Assembly (NCBI RefSeq): GCF_002234675.1
Contig: NC_019866.2
Span: 12,801,261 to 12,865,260 of the forward strand
DNA length: 64,000 nt
Direction of reading: 5' to 3'
From: Oryzias latipes
Taxonomy: Eukaryota > Chordata > Actinopteri > Beloniformes > Adrianichthyidae
Part shown: piece after piece, positions 26,801 to 38,500 of the stretch
Numbering within the stretch: position 1 is the first letter of the stretch
Layout of the letters: each line of letters opens with the position of its first letter
Notes under the pieces: generated by a model
Told to the model about the DNA's origin: nothing
Database searches by the model: none
Seen by the model: the letters and a program-made list of their open reading frames with translations, nothing else
Program-made: the position numbers and the translations under genes

Positions 26801-27432
26801 GACCCTCAGACAGCTGTCGGTTGGACGGACGTCCGTCTTCGCTGTGGATGAAAACAGTGAGGAACATTAATCTCAGCAGCTTCCTGTCTGAATTAAAGTG
26901 AAGAAGCTGAGTTGAAATTCCACCTTCAACAGGTAACCTGTGGTACAGACAGGGCCTCACCCCCAGCTACCCCCAGGGGTCTGCCTGGGAGCTCATCTCG
27001 AACAACGTCACCAAAGTCTCGGTGGGCCCGCTGGACCAGGTGGGTGCTGTGGAACCTGCAGTCTTCTTCTCACTGTGAGGTTTGATCAGATGCTCGCGTC
27101 TTTCCAGGTTTGGGTCATTGCTGATGGAATTCCAGGCTTCCCCGCGGAGACTCCAGGAGCAGTCTGCCATAGGGTGGGTGTGGGGCCCATGCAGCCCAAG
27201 GGCCAGTCCTGGGACTACGGCATAGGGGTAGGTTCCTGCCCTCTCATCTGCTTTCAGTCAGCTTTTCATGGCTTTGCATAACCCATGTTGTGGCTTCCAG
27301 GGAGGCTGGGAGCACATCAGCGTGAGGGGGAACTCGGTGGAGGCGCCTCGGAGTCCCCACCCTCCTCCGCTGGGGCCAGCCCGCAGCCCAGCCCCGCAGA
27401 GAACGGTGAACGGGAGTGCCGTGTGTGTGTAG
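20860..27432 (+). CDS. tecpr1: tecpr1, tectonin beta-propeller repeat protein 1
   Basis: Tethers autophagosomes to lysosomes, binds ATG5, and forms an LC3-lipidating complex at damaged, sphingomyelin-exposing membranes. 24 coding exons: 20860-21084, 21158-21340, 21443-21565, 21637-21759, 22188-22362, 22512-22612, 22691-22792, 23265-23392, 23464-24044, 24117-24232, 24309-24464, 24546-24695, 24767-24924, 25062-25183, 25501-25588, 25671-25767, 25834-25913, 25983-26039, 26111-26285, 26367-26502, 26764-26856, 26933-27039, 27108-27227, 27301-27432. The product is 1175 residues (human 1165). It shows TECPR repeats, a first dysferlin domain (YENQRWNP to RRRRWIRYRRY, about 72-168), a TWAKI LC3-binding motif at 175-178, and a disordered middle. 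A PH domain (SVWVRKGSLRWWRDWKP, from 620) precedes the second dysferlin domain (YENQRWNPVTGY to FVRRRRWTR) and C-terminal TECPR repeats. The start matches the human N terminus. Oddity: the ATG5-interacting motif is degenerate. Confidence 0.97.
26530..26700 (+). repeat. MITE-like repeat, copy E (5' part only), in a tecpr1 intron
   Basis: Begins with ctttaaagtcccCCTCCGATCATC and continues with 'tgtaaaag', 'attatgattat' and 'tttggccaaaatcaaaa', shared with the copy near 34817 and, reversed, with the copy near 46601. Only the left half is present. Confidence 0.65.
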
Positions 27433-27919
27433 TCAACGTTGCCGCCGTCTTCCTCTGGCCCCGTTTGTGCCTGGATCTGCGTTCGCCTCCTGGAATCATT
27501 CCCTAATTCCCCTTCGTGTGGAGGGACCGCACAACCGGACAGTTCTGGACGAGTGGATGAGTGTTGGAGCCTGGCTGGGTTTCCTGGATTCAGCAAAAGG
27601 GGGTGCATGTGTGTGTCTGTACGACTGCTAGGAATCATGGGACGGAGCAATAGCTTTTATTTATTCACCCAACGTGAGGAGGCATTTCAGTGAAGGGCTA
27701 ATTTACAGTCATGGCTGCTGCAGCCTGAAATCTGTCGTTTGTTTGCATGTGGTTTCAATTCAGAGGATTTGTTGGTTGAAGTGTTTCTCAGTTTGTGTTT
27801 GCTTTAGTGTGTTCTTTATTTTTGTCCCCTCTCTCCCAGTCCACTACAACATGCCTTCTGAGGGCTTTTTTTTCAAGATCTAACTCTTTTTCCTGTGTGG
27901 GAACACTTCGCTGCCCTGC

Positions 27920-27925
27920 AATAAA
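27920..27925 (+). terminator. tecpr1: poly(A) signal of tecpr1
   Basis: AATAAA (tgcAATAAAacc) 488 bases after the tecpr1 stop codon; the most likely 3' end of the gene. The segment from 27433 to here is 3' UTR. Confidence 0.6.
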
Positions 27926-27932
27926 ACCTTCT

Positions 27933-28615
27933 TCCTGCTGGAAGAAGAATCTGGTCACTGGAACCATTGAGAGCCACGGCGGCTGTGAACGCAACCCAGC
28001 CGCACAATCATGGAGATGCTAAATTAAAGTCTGAATGTGCTCGACGCCCCTTGGAGTTAATATGCTAACAAATCTTTGAAATGAAGGGAAAGGGGTTTAT
28101 GAACCAGAAAAATCTAGATTTGTTTTTCTAACTTTAAACCAAAAACACTGTTTTGTCTCTGGACTGAAAGTCAGTATAGAAAAAAATGATTTAACTTTTC
28201 ATCTGGACTGCAGTGACAAAATATTTTTAATTAGATTTACAAATATCAATTAAAACCATTAAAAAAAATAAACTTAATCCATAATTTGACTCATTTTTAT
28301 TAAATCCATTTTCCAACCCACTGAATTCTAATTAAGACCACGAGGTTGCTGGAGCCTATCCCCATTAAGGGAAGGCGGGCGGGATACACCCTGGACAGGT
28401 CGCCTGTCTATTGCAGGCAAAAAATATGTTTTCTGTTTTGTTTTTCTAAAAAAGATCAAAGTTTAGCTTTAAACAAATTATTTCTCACATCCAAATTTGG
28501 ATTATAAATAAAAATGTGAAAAATAAATGTATATATTTTTTATAGTCCACTTTAGTTGATTAAATTTGAATTGGTTTAGAAAATGAAAAGAAAAAAAAAC
28601 TGGAAAAGAATGACA
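27933..28615. other. gap between tecpr1 and lmtk2, no gene seen
   Basis: Short intergenic stretch between two convergent genes, AT-rich. It holds a decayed piece of a widespread fish repeat at 28340-28425. No open frame of note; in particular no bHLH-coding exon. Confidence 0.6.
28340..28425 (-). repeat. fragment of the SINE-type fish repeat
   Basis: 'ttgctggagcctatcccc...gggatacaccctggacaggtcgcc' aligns with the 'ttgccggagcctatcccggcc...ggtatgccctggactggtcgc' part of the complete element at 42155-42527, in the same orientation. Only this segment survives. Confidence 0.6.
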
Positions 28616-28616
28616 G

Positions 28617-28622
28617 TTTATT
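28617..28622 (-). terminator. lmtk2: candidate poly(A) signal of lmtk2
   Basis: AATAAA on the minus strand about 1.86 kb after the lmtk2 stop. Other hexamers lie nearer the stop (for example near 29460 and 28834), so the real 3' end is uncertain and may vary. Confidence 0.35.
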
Positions 28623-30018
28623 TTAGTTTTGTCTCACTAAAATGCCAAATGGATTTTATATTTTGGAGCTCACATTAGTTATTGTTCTACAGCAAAAGTG
28701 TTTTATAGTCCAGATTCCAGGTTCCACATATATCAGATTATTTAAAATATTCTACTTGTATAGCTGCTTTTTAAATAAAAGGAGTCATCCAATGAAAAGA
28801 ACCATCGATCCACCATCTATAAGTTCATTTGCATTTATTTTCATATTAAACCGTGTAATTATAAACATGTCTTTCAATTACACTAAGCATGATCAATATG
28901 AAGTAAAAATATTTAAAATCTACAGGTTTAAAGGACAGAACGTTTGTCTTCATTTAACTGCTGTGATATGTCCCTCTGATTCACCTCCGCTTTTAAGTTA
29001 CAAAAACAAAACCTCATACCTACAACGTAGTTACATCATTTTCAAATTTACAGACAGAAAAAAATAATAAACCAAACATTTATATACATCGGAACATTTT
29101 AACATAAAAGTTACATCTCTCAAATGTGCAAGGTTAAGCAAGTTTATACTGTCAAATCTAAAGATCTCCTTAAATAGATGTTTCAAGTGAGACTGCTGGT
29201 TTCAACACAGGTGTTTAACATACAGGTGGCCTGTAGGGGGCAGGAGAGAGGTGTCTAGTGACTACTGAAAGGAATATAACTGTATGAGCTACAGTTCATA
29301 CCTGTACATCCCATTCGGAGCCGCTCAAATCCACATCGATGACACGAGAAATGAGCACAAAGAAATTAATTTAGCAATGCAAGCAGGTTATTTTAACGTT
29401 TTTGACTGAAATTCTTGAAAAGGAGAACCTCTCTGCCCCACAATTAGAAAAGCAGCCTTTTTATTTGATTTTTTTTTAAGTAGTGTTCTCATGTGACTGG
29501 AAGTCCCGCCCCCTCACAATCGTCAGCTCCTCCCACCAGCAAAATTTCATTGCACACTCGACAGTCTGCATTTTCTTCATCCAGACATTTAAAAATAGTT
29601 TTTTTTACATGATCTGTGAGAATTTTTTTGACAGCAAATAAGAGAGCAGCTGTCCACAGGCACCATTAAACCCAGTGATAACGAGACAAAAAAAAAAAAA
29701 ATCAAACCAGCATCTTGCACATTTCAGATAAAATAAAGCTTTACACAAATTTAACAATTATTAGGTTTTTTACAACTGTCTCACAGTTGGACCACCTTGA
29801 TCATTGATTTGACTGAGATGGCTTAATGAAAAAAAACAAATCTGCTTACAGTAAATGCTCCTTTCAAAGATAAAGGAATATACAGTGCGTCCCCCTTTGC
29901 AGACTCAACAATCACCCTTTTTGCAGGATGGGGCTTCCACATTCAAAACACATCGATTCAAATACTGCTACAGAAGGATCCCACACGCCGGCTCCAATCA
30001 GGAGAACGATTCATCGCG

Positions 30019-30042
30019 CACACACACACACACACACACACA
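30019..30042. repeat. (CA)n microsatellite in lmtk2 3' UTR
   Basis: About 12 CA units, reading GT on the transcribed strand, within the inferred lmtk2 3' UTR. Confidence 0.9.
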
Positions 30043-30483
30043 AAAGAAGGCAACCACTGATGCAGTCACACGACGAGACGCTGAGGAGTAAAAGTCTCTG
30101 CAGAGCTTACTTTGCCTGGTTGGTTGTAGTGATCGCTTCCCAGTGTGCTGAAGTCATTCATCTGGAATATTACGAGGTTTTCCTTTTTTCTTGGCTTCGT
30201 TAAAGTCTTGAAATGAAAAGCATTTGAAGGAAAAAGAAGCAGCCACACAACTGGAATGTGCATGACGAAGTCTTTATGGAACAGATTTGGGAGCTACTCC
30301 TGTTTTTGTGTGTTTTTCTCCCAACTGGAATTGCACTGGACTGAAAATCACACTTCAGAGGTTAGGAGGGCTCGGACTGGGCCGGGTCTTTCGCTCCACA
30401 AACCGTATCAAGTGGTGGTGCTGTATCCCGGGTGAAGCCCGGTCACTCAAAGTGATGGACGAACGATCCAGTCGTCCATGGCT

Positions 30484-33400
30484 TTAATCTTTGTCTCCAT
30501 CCTCGCTGCTTCCTGATGACAAAAGGAAATCAGTTCCCTTTCTGGTGGTTTTTTTTAGGCTGCTAAGACACAACACAACAGACTTGCCTCCTTGTTCGAT
30601 GTCGGAGTCGGTGAGATGCGTGAGCGAAAAGCTGGCGATGCTGGCTGGAGAGATGGAGAAGCGGGAGTAGGCGGAGAAGCTGGTCCAGCTGGGCTCCGGC
30701 ATGCGCCCGCCGCCCATGGGGGCTGAAGGTAAAACAGCCTTGGGAACCGAGTCTTTAGTCGTCCTGGACCGGAAAGCAGGCGCTGAGGAGGTGAAATCGT
30801 CGTCCCACTCAAAACCTCCACCTGGGAGAAGTCAAAGAACACGTGAGGACAAAGGACAGAAGCTCTGAGAAGCTGGTGCTGGCTGCCCCGCCTTACCCTC
30901 CTCATCGGTGGAGCTTTCGGAGTTACCGAAGCGGTTCGGGAAGCCGGCAGCAGGCACTGGACCGTTGAACTCTGACGTCTGACTGTTTGGGCCACTCAAG
31001 TGGTCACTCAGTTCCTTGGTGGGGGTCTCCTAAAAAAACACAAGAAGTCAAAATAAGATCTAAACATCTGCATTATGCTGCTAAGTTCACACAACGCACA
31101 TTCAAGAAACCACTTCCTAGAAAAAGTCAAGGTAAATGTGCGTTCACACGTAGCTACACACGTTTTAAGACTTTTAGGCTCTACGTACAAAACGCACAGC
31201 CATTGAAGTCAGTCATTGGATGGCATTCCTTTTCATCTACAGAATTGCCAACCGTTTGAAATTTGATGATGGAGGAGAAATTAATAACTGCGGTTTGTAC
31301 CCGGCAGGAATTCTACAACACCAAATCTTTCATCTACCAGAACAGCGCTGTGAAAGAAAAACTCTAGAGCAAGATTTACGAGATTGGACATTTCACCCCA
31401 AGTGTCTTCCAACAGTAGGTGGCGCTAGTATTAGGTAGAGACAGTCCAGTGTGAACGCCATGGGCTAAACACGCGTTCTTAAACGTACATAATATGTCTG
31501 GTGTGAACGTAGCTTTATATTTTCCAGGAAAACATCGCTGCAGAGATAAAAACAGATGTTGTACCTGGTCAAATAGGTAGACTGTAACATCGTCAAAGAA
31601 GGACACGGCTCTTCTGGAGTTCTCTGCGTTGGACCTCACTGGACACGGGGAAGTTGATGCTGGTATGCTCAAAGTTGTGGGTTTTAACAAACTCTTCAGG
31701 TGCTTTGAGTTGCTGTCGTCGGACACAATCACCGGCACGGGGTGCGGCGCTTCGTCCTCGCTGTCAGAGCTGGAGCTGTGCAGCTGGTACCCACGCAGGT
31801 CATCATCCGAGTCCTCGCTGTTCTCGTCCTCCTCGTCTGCGTCCACGCCATCTTCCTGCCCATCCAGATCCTCCCCCCTCCCCAGGTAGCGGCCCTCTAC
31901 GTCTGGCTCTTTGATCTTATGGCCGTCGTTGGCGTACGTCCTGGTCAGCTTTGGGTGAACGCCTCTCTCTGGTTCTTTCCTTGATGAGGCGGCGGGGTCT
32001 TCAAGTTCTTCTGGTGCTGATGTAGCATTAAAAAGTTGAGGTGTCTTTTTGTCGGGCTCTGCAACTCTCGTCTCAAAGTCCTTGTGGACCTCCAGCGCCG
32101 CGTCGATATGGACGACCACGTTGGTGTCCTGCTCAGAAAATAAAGCATCGATATCTCTTTCTTTGGCAGCTTTCTGGGCAGAGTTCCTCAGCAACACAGC
32201 GTCGGCAGCCCCTCCTGCCGCTTCGTCAGACTTTTTCTCAGGTTCAGAGTCATTGTCAGAGAAGTACGCAGAGTCTCTGTAACTGCCGCCCATGAACGGC
32301 TCCTCAGCGGGACGATCCGTCTGCTGGCCCTCATGGAAGTCCTCCCCACAATTCTCCAGTAAACCCTCAACTTCGGAGATAACAATTTTTGGTGGCACCA
32401 AATTCGCTGCAGATGCCAGCTCTTCTGACTCTTTTGTGATGCTGCTGCCATTTTTGACAGGAGAGCGGTCGCTCGGCTGGGAGTTCCACTCCGGAGACTC
32501 CAGGTTTTCCGTCTCGTAGCCGCTGTCAGATATCTTGTATGGAGGATGGAGTTTGTGCTGAAGTGTTTGAGCGCTCAGCTCATCGGCCTGCTCCGCCAGC
32601 CTGTGTATGTCTAGAGAATCTAAAGAGTCTGGCGTTTCAGCCGGGTGCTCTGCGGTTGGAACGGTGTTAGAACAGCTGTCTTCTAGTAAGCTGTCCTGAC
32701 TGATCTGGTCCAGAGACGGTCCAGACACCAAGAGAGAAGACCGAACCGCAGCTTCTCCATTGGTTTCCACGAAAGCCTCGTCATGATCCGACAGAGTGGT
32801 TTCCAACTCCATGTCCTCAATCAGCTCACTAAACAGATCGTTGCTCGTTAAGTCTTCACTGTGCCCGTTTTCCGAAGACATTCCATAAACTGGGAAATAT
32901 TCCGGCATTTTCTTCCTCGCGGACTGATCGGCGGTTTGTAAGGTCGTTGGGTCGTCATCGTCAAGGCTGGCAATGTTGGCATAGGTGCACAAAGAGTCAT
33001 TGGTGGCACTGTCAGGAAATGCGGAGGAGTGGCCATCAGTGACGATCTCAACCTTCTCTGAGGTAGAATCAAAACCGGAGTCTGCTCCTCTGTCGGAGGA
33101 TTGTGGCAGGCTGCGGTCTTTAGAGGAAGAACTTTCTACAACTGGCAGGTAGCTGCTTGTGTTGTCATCTGCCACCACGGTAATGGAAGGCACCAGTGTT
33201 GAGTTTTCGACCAGGGCGTCCTCGAAGTTTGCACTTTCAAAGTCTAAAAGTTCCTGCCTTGAGGAGGCGCTACTTGGTGCAGGTTTTGAGTACGAGTCGG
33301 TTGTGTTTAAGCTGCCAAACGTCTCAAGGTTCTCCCAAGAGCTCATCTTGAAGGTATCCTCTGGTTCGTGAACTAAGCCGGGCAAAAGAAAAGTTGGGTG

Positions 33401-35459
33401 CAGTCTTGAGTTGACGGAGTCCTCTTTCATCAGCTTGTGGTCTCTAAGAAACACAAAGTTTCCAGACAGTTCTTCAGTTTGAAGAGGATTTTTATCATCT
33501 GTGCTCATCCTCTCCTCTTCTAAAGAAACTGATGGATCATCTAAAAAAGGGTTTCCGTAACTCTGGTTGCCGTGTACCTCTTGGCCCTCTATAGAACTCT
33601 CAATGAAAGGATTCCCGTTCAGGTCAGGCAGCTCCATAAAACTCTTGCTCCATGGAGGGGAGTCGCCCTGCTTCGAGCCGTCTTCTGTGAAAATATTGGT
33701 GTGGTATGGACTGTCGTTTTCCAGAGATGACCAGATGTGGCTGTCTGGTAAGTAGGAATCTTTCGAGTCAATGCTTTGGTGGAAGAAGTCGGCGTCGGTG
33801 CTGGACTCGTCCAGCCGTGCATCTTGAAGAACAACAAAATCTTGCCGGCTTGACGTAAAGCCCAGGTCTTGTCCTCTACCGCCATTGTTGACTGTATTCT
33901 CTCCTTGCTCCTCAAGTTGTATGAAATATTCATTCCCATTTGAAGACTTTTGTGCATCAAACACTGGTAGAATCCCGGTGACTCCTGAGGAATGTTCTTC
34001 CCCTCTCGTCTTACCTAAAGGATCAGGAAAATGGGCCTGGATGTCTTCCCTGGAGATAGGAAAGAACATGCTGTGGTAGTTCAGAGTTGTGTCCATGCCT
34101 GAACATGCATGGTGGCCATCGTAGTGGTCGTGCTTGGCTGCCTCCCAAACATACTCGAAACTAAGACCTTTGCTGGTTTCTGTGACGGTAAGGACTTCGT
34201 CGATCTCATGCCTCAGGGCATCATCAGCGAATTGGTCCAGGATTGGGAAGGAAGAATGGCTAATGGTTTGCCGGCTGGAGGGGTTCGGCTTGAGGGCATC
34301 CCAGCGTTGCTCAAAATCCTCCTCTACATCCTTTTGGCCTTGCATGCGCAGATAGATGAGCAGACGGTGGACTTCCTCTGCCGTGGCCCGTCGTTCAGGT
34401 GACAGCCAGCAGAACTGCAAGATCTCATACCTGCAGTTGCACAAAAAAGAAACATTTGCCTTCAGAATTCCTGATAGTTCTCCAACAGAAACATCCTCAC
34501 GCATCTCTTCTGCATGCATTTAAGACGTTTTCCAATGACTCACCATCTGTCGGAATAAGGAAGCTCCAGCTGTGGCTTAAACAGTTTGACCTGCTGCTCC
34601 TTTATGACATGATTAAGGACCTCCCGGTCGGACAGGTGTGGGTACGGCTGAGTTGCATTTTCAAAAAGCTCCCATAACGTCACCCCCAAAGCCCTAAAAC
34701 CCAGGAAGGATTCAAAGAGTTCCAGAAGTTAAAACAGAAATGTCAAATCATGATCAAATAGAACAAAACTAAAAACTTTGGTGTCAAGACTTTGATATAA
34801 AAATTCACTTTAAATACTTGAAGTCTCAAGTCCAATCATCTTTGGATCTACTGTAAAAGCGTTCCCAGTGGTCTTTTAAGTATGATTTTTTCCATTTTTG
34901 GCCAAAATCAAAACACCTGTTTTGCTTTCCAAGACAGGTTCTACAGAAAGTGAGGAATATCGGAGCTATCAAGCTGTACAGTTTTTAACCAGATACCAGC
35001 TCAGACAAGTAAAACAAAGACGTACATGGATCTAGTCGTCTACAAGTGGATTCACCAGAATGGAGCGGAGCAGGAAGCTTGTGGCCTGCCCAGCGTATTT
35101 GCTATGACAGAAATACTCTTTTTCAAAAGGTATTTTTTTTCCATTTGCTCTTAATTCACGATTTGAATAAAGAAATACTCAGAAATGCAATTCTCAACCT
35201 TATTTTCTTTATACATGTCCTACATTATCAGAAAAATGTCACAAGAACGTTTTAAAAACACCAAAAAGACAAGTTTCATCAAGGAAGATCTTTAAGGAAG
35301 ACTCCTAAACTCAAAAGAGAAAAAAAACATTTTTCCAAATAGAACCAGGTAGGTTTTTTTAAACTGAATATTGCAGTTTTTCACTTTTAGGAAATTTGAA
35401 TTAAGTTGATCTCAGCAGAAATGTGTCTTTTTAAAATTTTAAATCAGTGTCTTTATGTG

Positions 35460-35541
<82 letters not shown>

Positions 35542-38500
35542 TTGCCACACTAATCTGAAATATTCAACACAGGTGCACAAGAGACACTTCGATTTCTGCA
35601 TGTTGGATGTAGTGCCACCTAGTGGGGCGAAATGCTAACTGCTCAAGACTAACACTGCAGAGGTACTTCAGTCTTTGGGGACACACAGAATCTTCTGAGG
35701 TGAAAAAAAACTACTAAGTTTATTTTCAGCCCAACATACAAAGGTATGTGTGTCACTGAATCCACTCCAACTGATAAACTTGAAACCCTGAAACTTTGTC
35801 ATATTCCTGCTTGTACATCATGTTTTGTGGGTTCTTAAAAAGGTCTTTTGGTGCAGGTGTGAAGCTGTCATCTTGTACCTACCACACATTGCTGGGCTTG
35901 GTCTGTTCCAACGCAATAACTCCCCCATGGCGCTCCCCCACCAGCTCAGGGGCCAACCAGCGGAGAGGAGCAAACGTATCATCCTCCGTGATGATATAAT
36001 CCTCCTGAAAAAGACAGATTTCTTCTTAAATCTCAACTCATTCATAAACAAAAACACTTTCCAGACACATTCGTACAAAAGGCAAATAAGCTCTTGTTGA
36101 GGCAAAGCAAACTCAAAGCGCCTCTCCCTTTCTCTACAGAAATAGATTCACGGGGTGACCTTATCTTACGAGGATTAAATTAAGACATACGAAGGCTCAC
36201 ATCAGCAGTATTTCAGGAATGCGCCGGACACAACTGTTTTAGACATATGCCGCACGTCAAGTTACAGAGGCGGACAAGCTTAAATCTTCTGTGAAATGTA
36301 CAGTATGGCTGCGCATGAAAAACAAGATATATACTGGGTTAGTTTATCGGTTGGTGGGCTGAAAATAGAACCGACAAATGTCTCGGCTATATGGAGGAGA
36401 GTCGTTTTCAAACATCTTCACAGAACAAAACACAGCTGAGGACAGCAGAAAGAAACTCAAGGAGGATGATCGTTGAGTGAAGCCTAAGCGCCGCGTCCGC
36501 GCCACCAAGCACCTAAGGCTGCTGGGAAATAAAATCATTGACCATTCCTAAATAAATTCTAATCCGAGGACAGATTGGGTTTATAGGACTATACCACTGT
36601 CTTAGGGTTATTTAAGTCAGCAAACGTTTAGATCCAATGTTCTAAACTACAAATAGCTAAAATGTTCACAATAAAAAGACGGAACAATGCAGCCTTATGT
36701 GGTCAACCTCATAATAATTCACTTTTGTTGCTCACTTTGTATCTGTAGGGTCCGATTCCATAGTCTCCTACTTTTACAGTAAGATCTGCAGTCAGGTAGC
36801 AGTTCCTCAAAGCTAAATCACTGGAAGAAAAAAAAGAAGGAAAAAAGCATGAGCAGATTTGACAAAAACTTATTATTACATGACATTTTTTTTATAGCTG
36901 GACTGTCTTCCATAATGATGTGTAACTCCAAATTGGAAATATTTTGGCCCTTCTGTCACATTAGCATCAGTCATTTTTCTCTGCTTGTTGTTCAAATAGC
37001 AGGAGGCAGTGCAGAGAACACGCCAGGAGGGGGCGCTACACGCTAGAAACCGTCATAGCTGAGCACCAGCAGCTTTTCACGCTGCATCAAGAGAAGAGCT
37101 TTGGTTTCTCTGTGGCGCTGCAGCATTCCCGCCGCTTCCAGTCCAATTTAACCACCCAATGAACAAACCCTGCTGACTCTAGTATCCATGTGTGTGCGGG
37201 GCCCAGCTACTGTCAGACCCACTGGAACCCGTGCAAGATAAATGGAGATGTATTTTAAACCCTCCTGTCCTCTGCCGGCTGGCGACCTAACGTATAGTAA
37301 CGCAGACGCAGAGAAACCAGTTCAACGTCTTAACCCTACAAGGCTAAGACATGGCAGCTGAGCAATGGCATGGCAGCCATTTCTACTTGTGACATCAGGC
37401 ATAGTTTGCAGTTAAATGCTGCTTGTTTTAGTTTCTCCTCTTTATTCATATGAACTGGAGAAGAAACATTTGAAGGCTTTGTTAAAGTAAAAAAAAAAAC
37501 AGCTTTTTTAAACCTACAAATGTTGACTTAAATCACAAAAGGCAATTCTTTGTTTTACTTGGGAAACACTTCCCATTTACACATACAGCTTTTTATTTTC
37601 TAGATATTAGGCACCAAAAAACTTTATTGTAACCAATGGTTTATTTAAATAATACATTTTGGAGTAGCAGGAGTCATCGGTTAGTATCTACTGAATATAT
37701 TTTAATTAAATTCTATGCTTATAAACTGAAACAGCTGGTAAACCTGTGAAACTTCCCTTTGAAAGACTTTGAGCAAAATATTAAAATAACGTAAGCTACA
37801 TTAAAACCCTTAGTTGTTTTTCTCCTCCACCCTTTCTATAAATCTCTTTTGCATCTCTGTACTGTGGTGAAACTAGTGCTGACTGCACCAGAATGGAGAA
37901 TCAGTCAGCTGACAGCAGCTTCAGTTTGTAGTGATTCAGCTTGTATGTTTGAATCAGAATCAGTTGAACTTCAAGCAAACATTGCTACCTTATGGTTTAT
38001 TTACAGTGCAAAGTTACATCTCCATCACTATATTGCGGTTCACCTTTCTCTGTCTTATTTTCAGTTCAATTTTGCAAGCTTTTTTTTTTGCACACTGTTC
38101 TGCGTCCTGATTGGCTGTTACTTTTGTCAATCAACCTCCTCCATGCCGTGTCTCCTGTACAGAATGAATTCAGTTTGACAAATCGATATAAATCTTCAAT
38201 CGCCATCAGATCTTTGTTTCATTCCAAGACACTTTTTTTTATAAAGTTTGAGAGTTTAAACAAGAGGAAATTTTCAAAAATGTTCATGTTTGTCTGAGAA
38301 AAGTGCATAAAGTGTAGTGAGGAGTTTGACAGCCTATAATTCTACTTCACAGGTTTCACCTATCGCAGGTCATTTTTTGGAACTTAACCCCCAATAAACA
38401 GGGAAACGCTTTACCAGAATGCTACCAAAATCAAAATGTCTATAAAGCTGCTGTTCTTTAATTACATGCATAGAGCAGCCCTTCATTGAGAATATCTGTA

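Noticed and set aside
30555-30995. 146-codon minus-strand frame in the lmtk2 3' exons
   Set aside because: It reads a different frame across real lmtk2 exons and an intron; the human-like lmtk2 frame is the true one.
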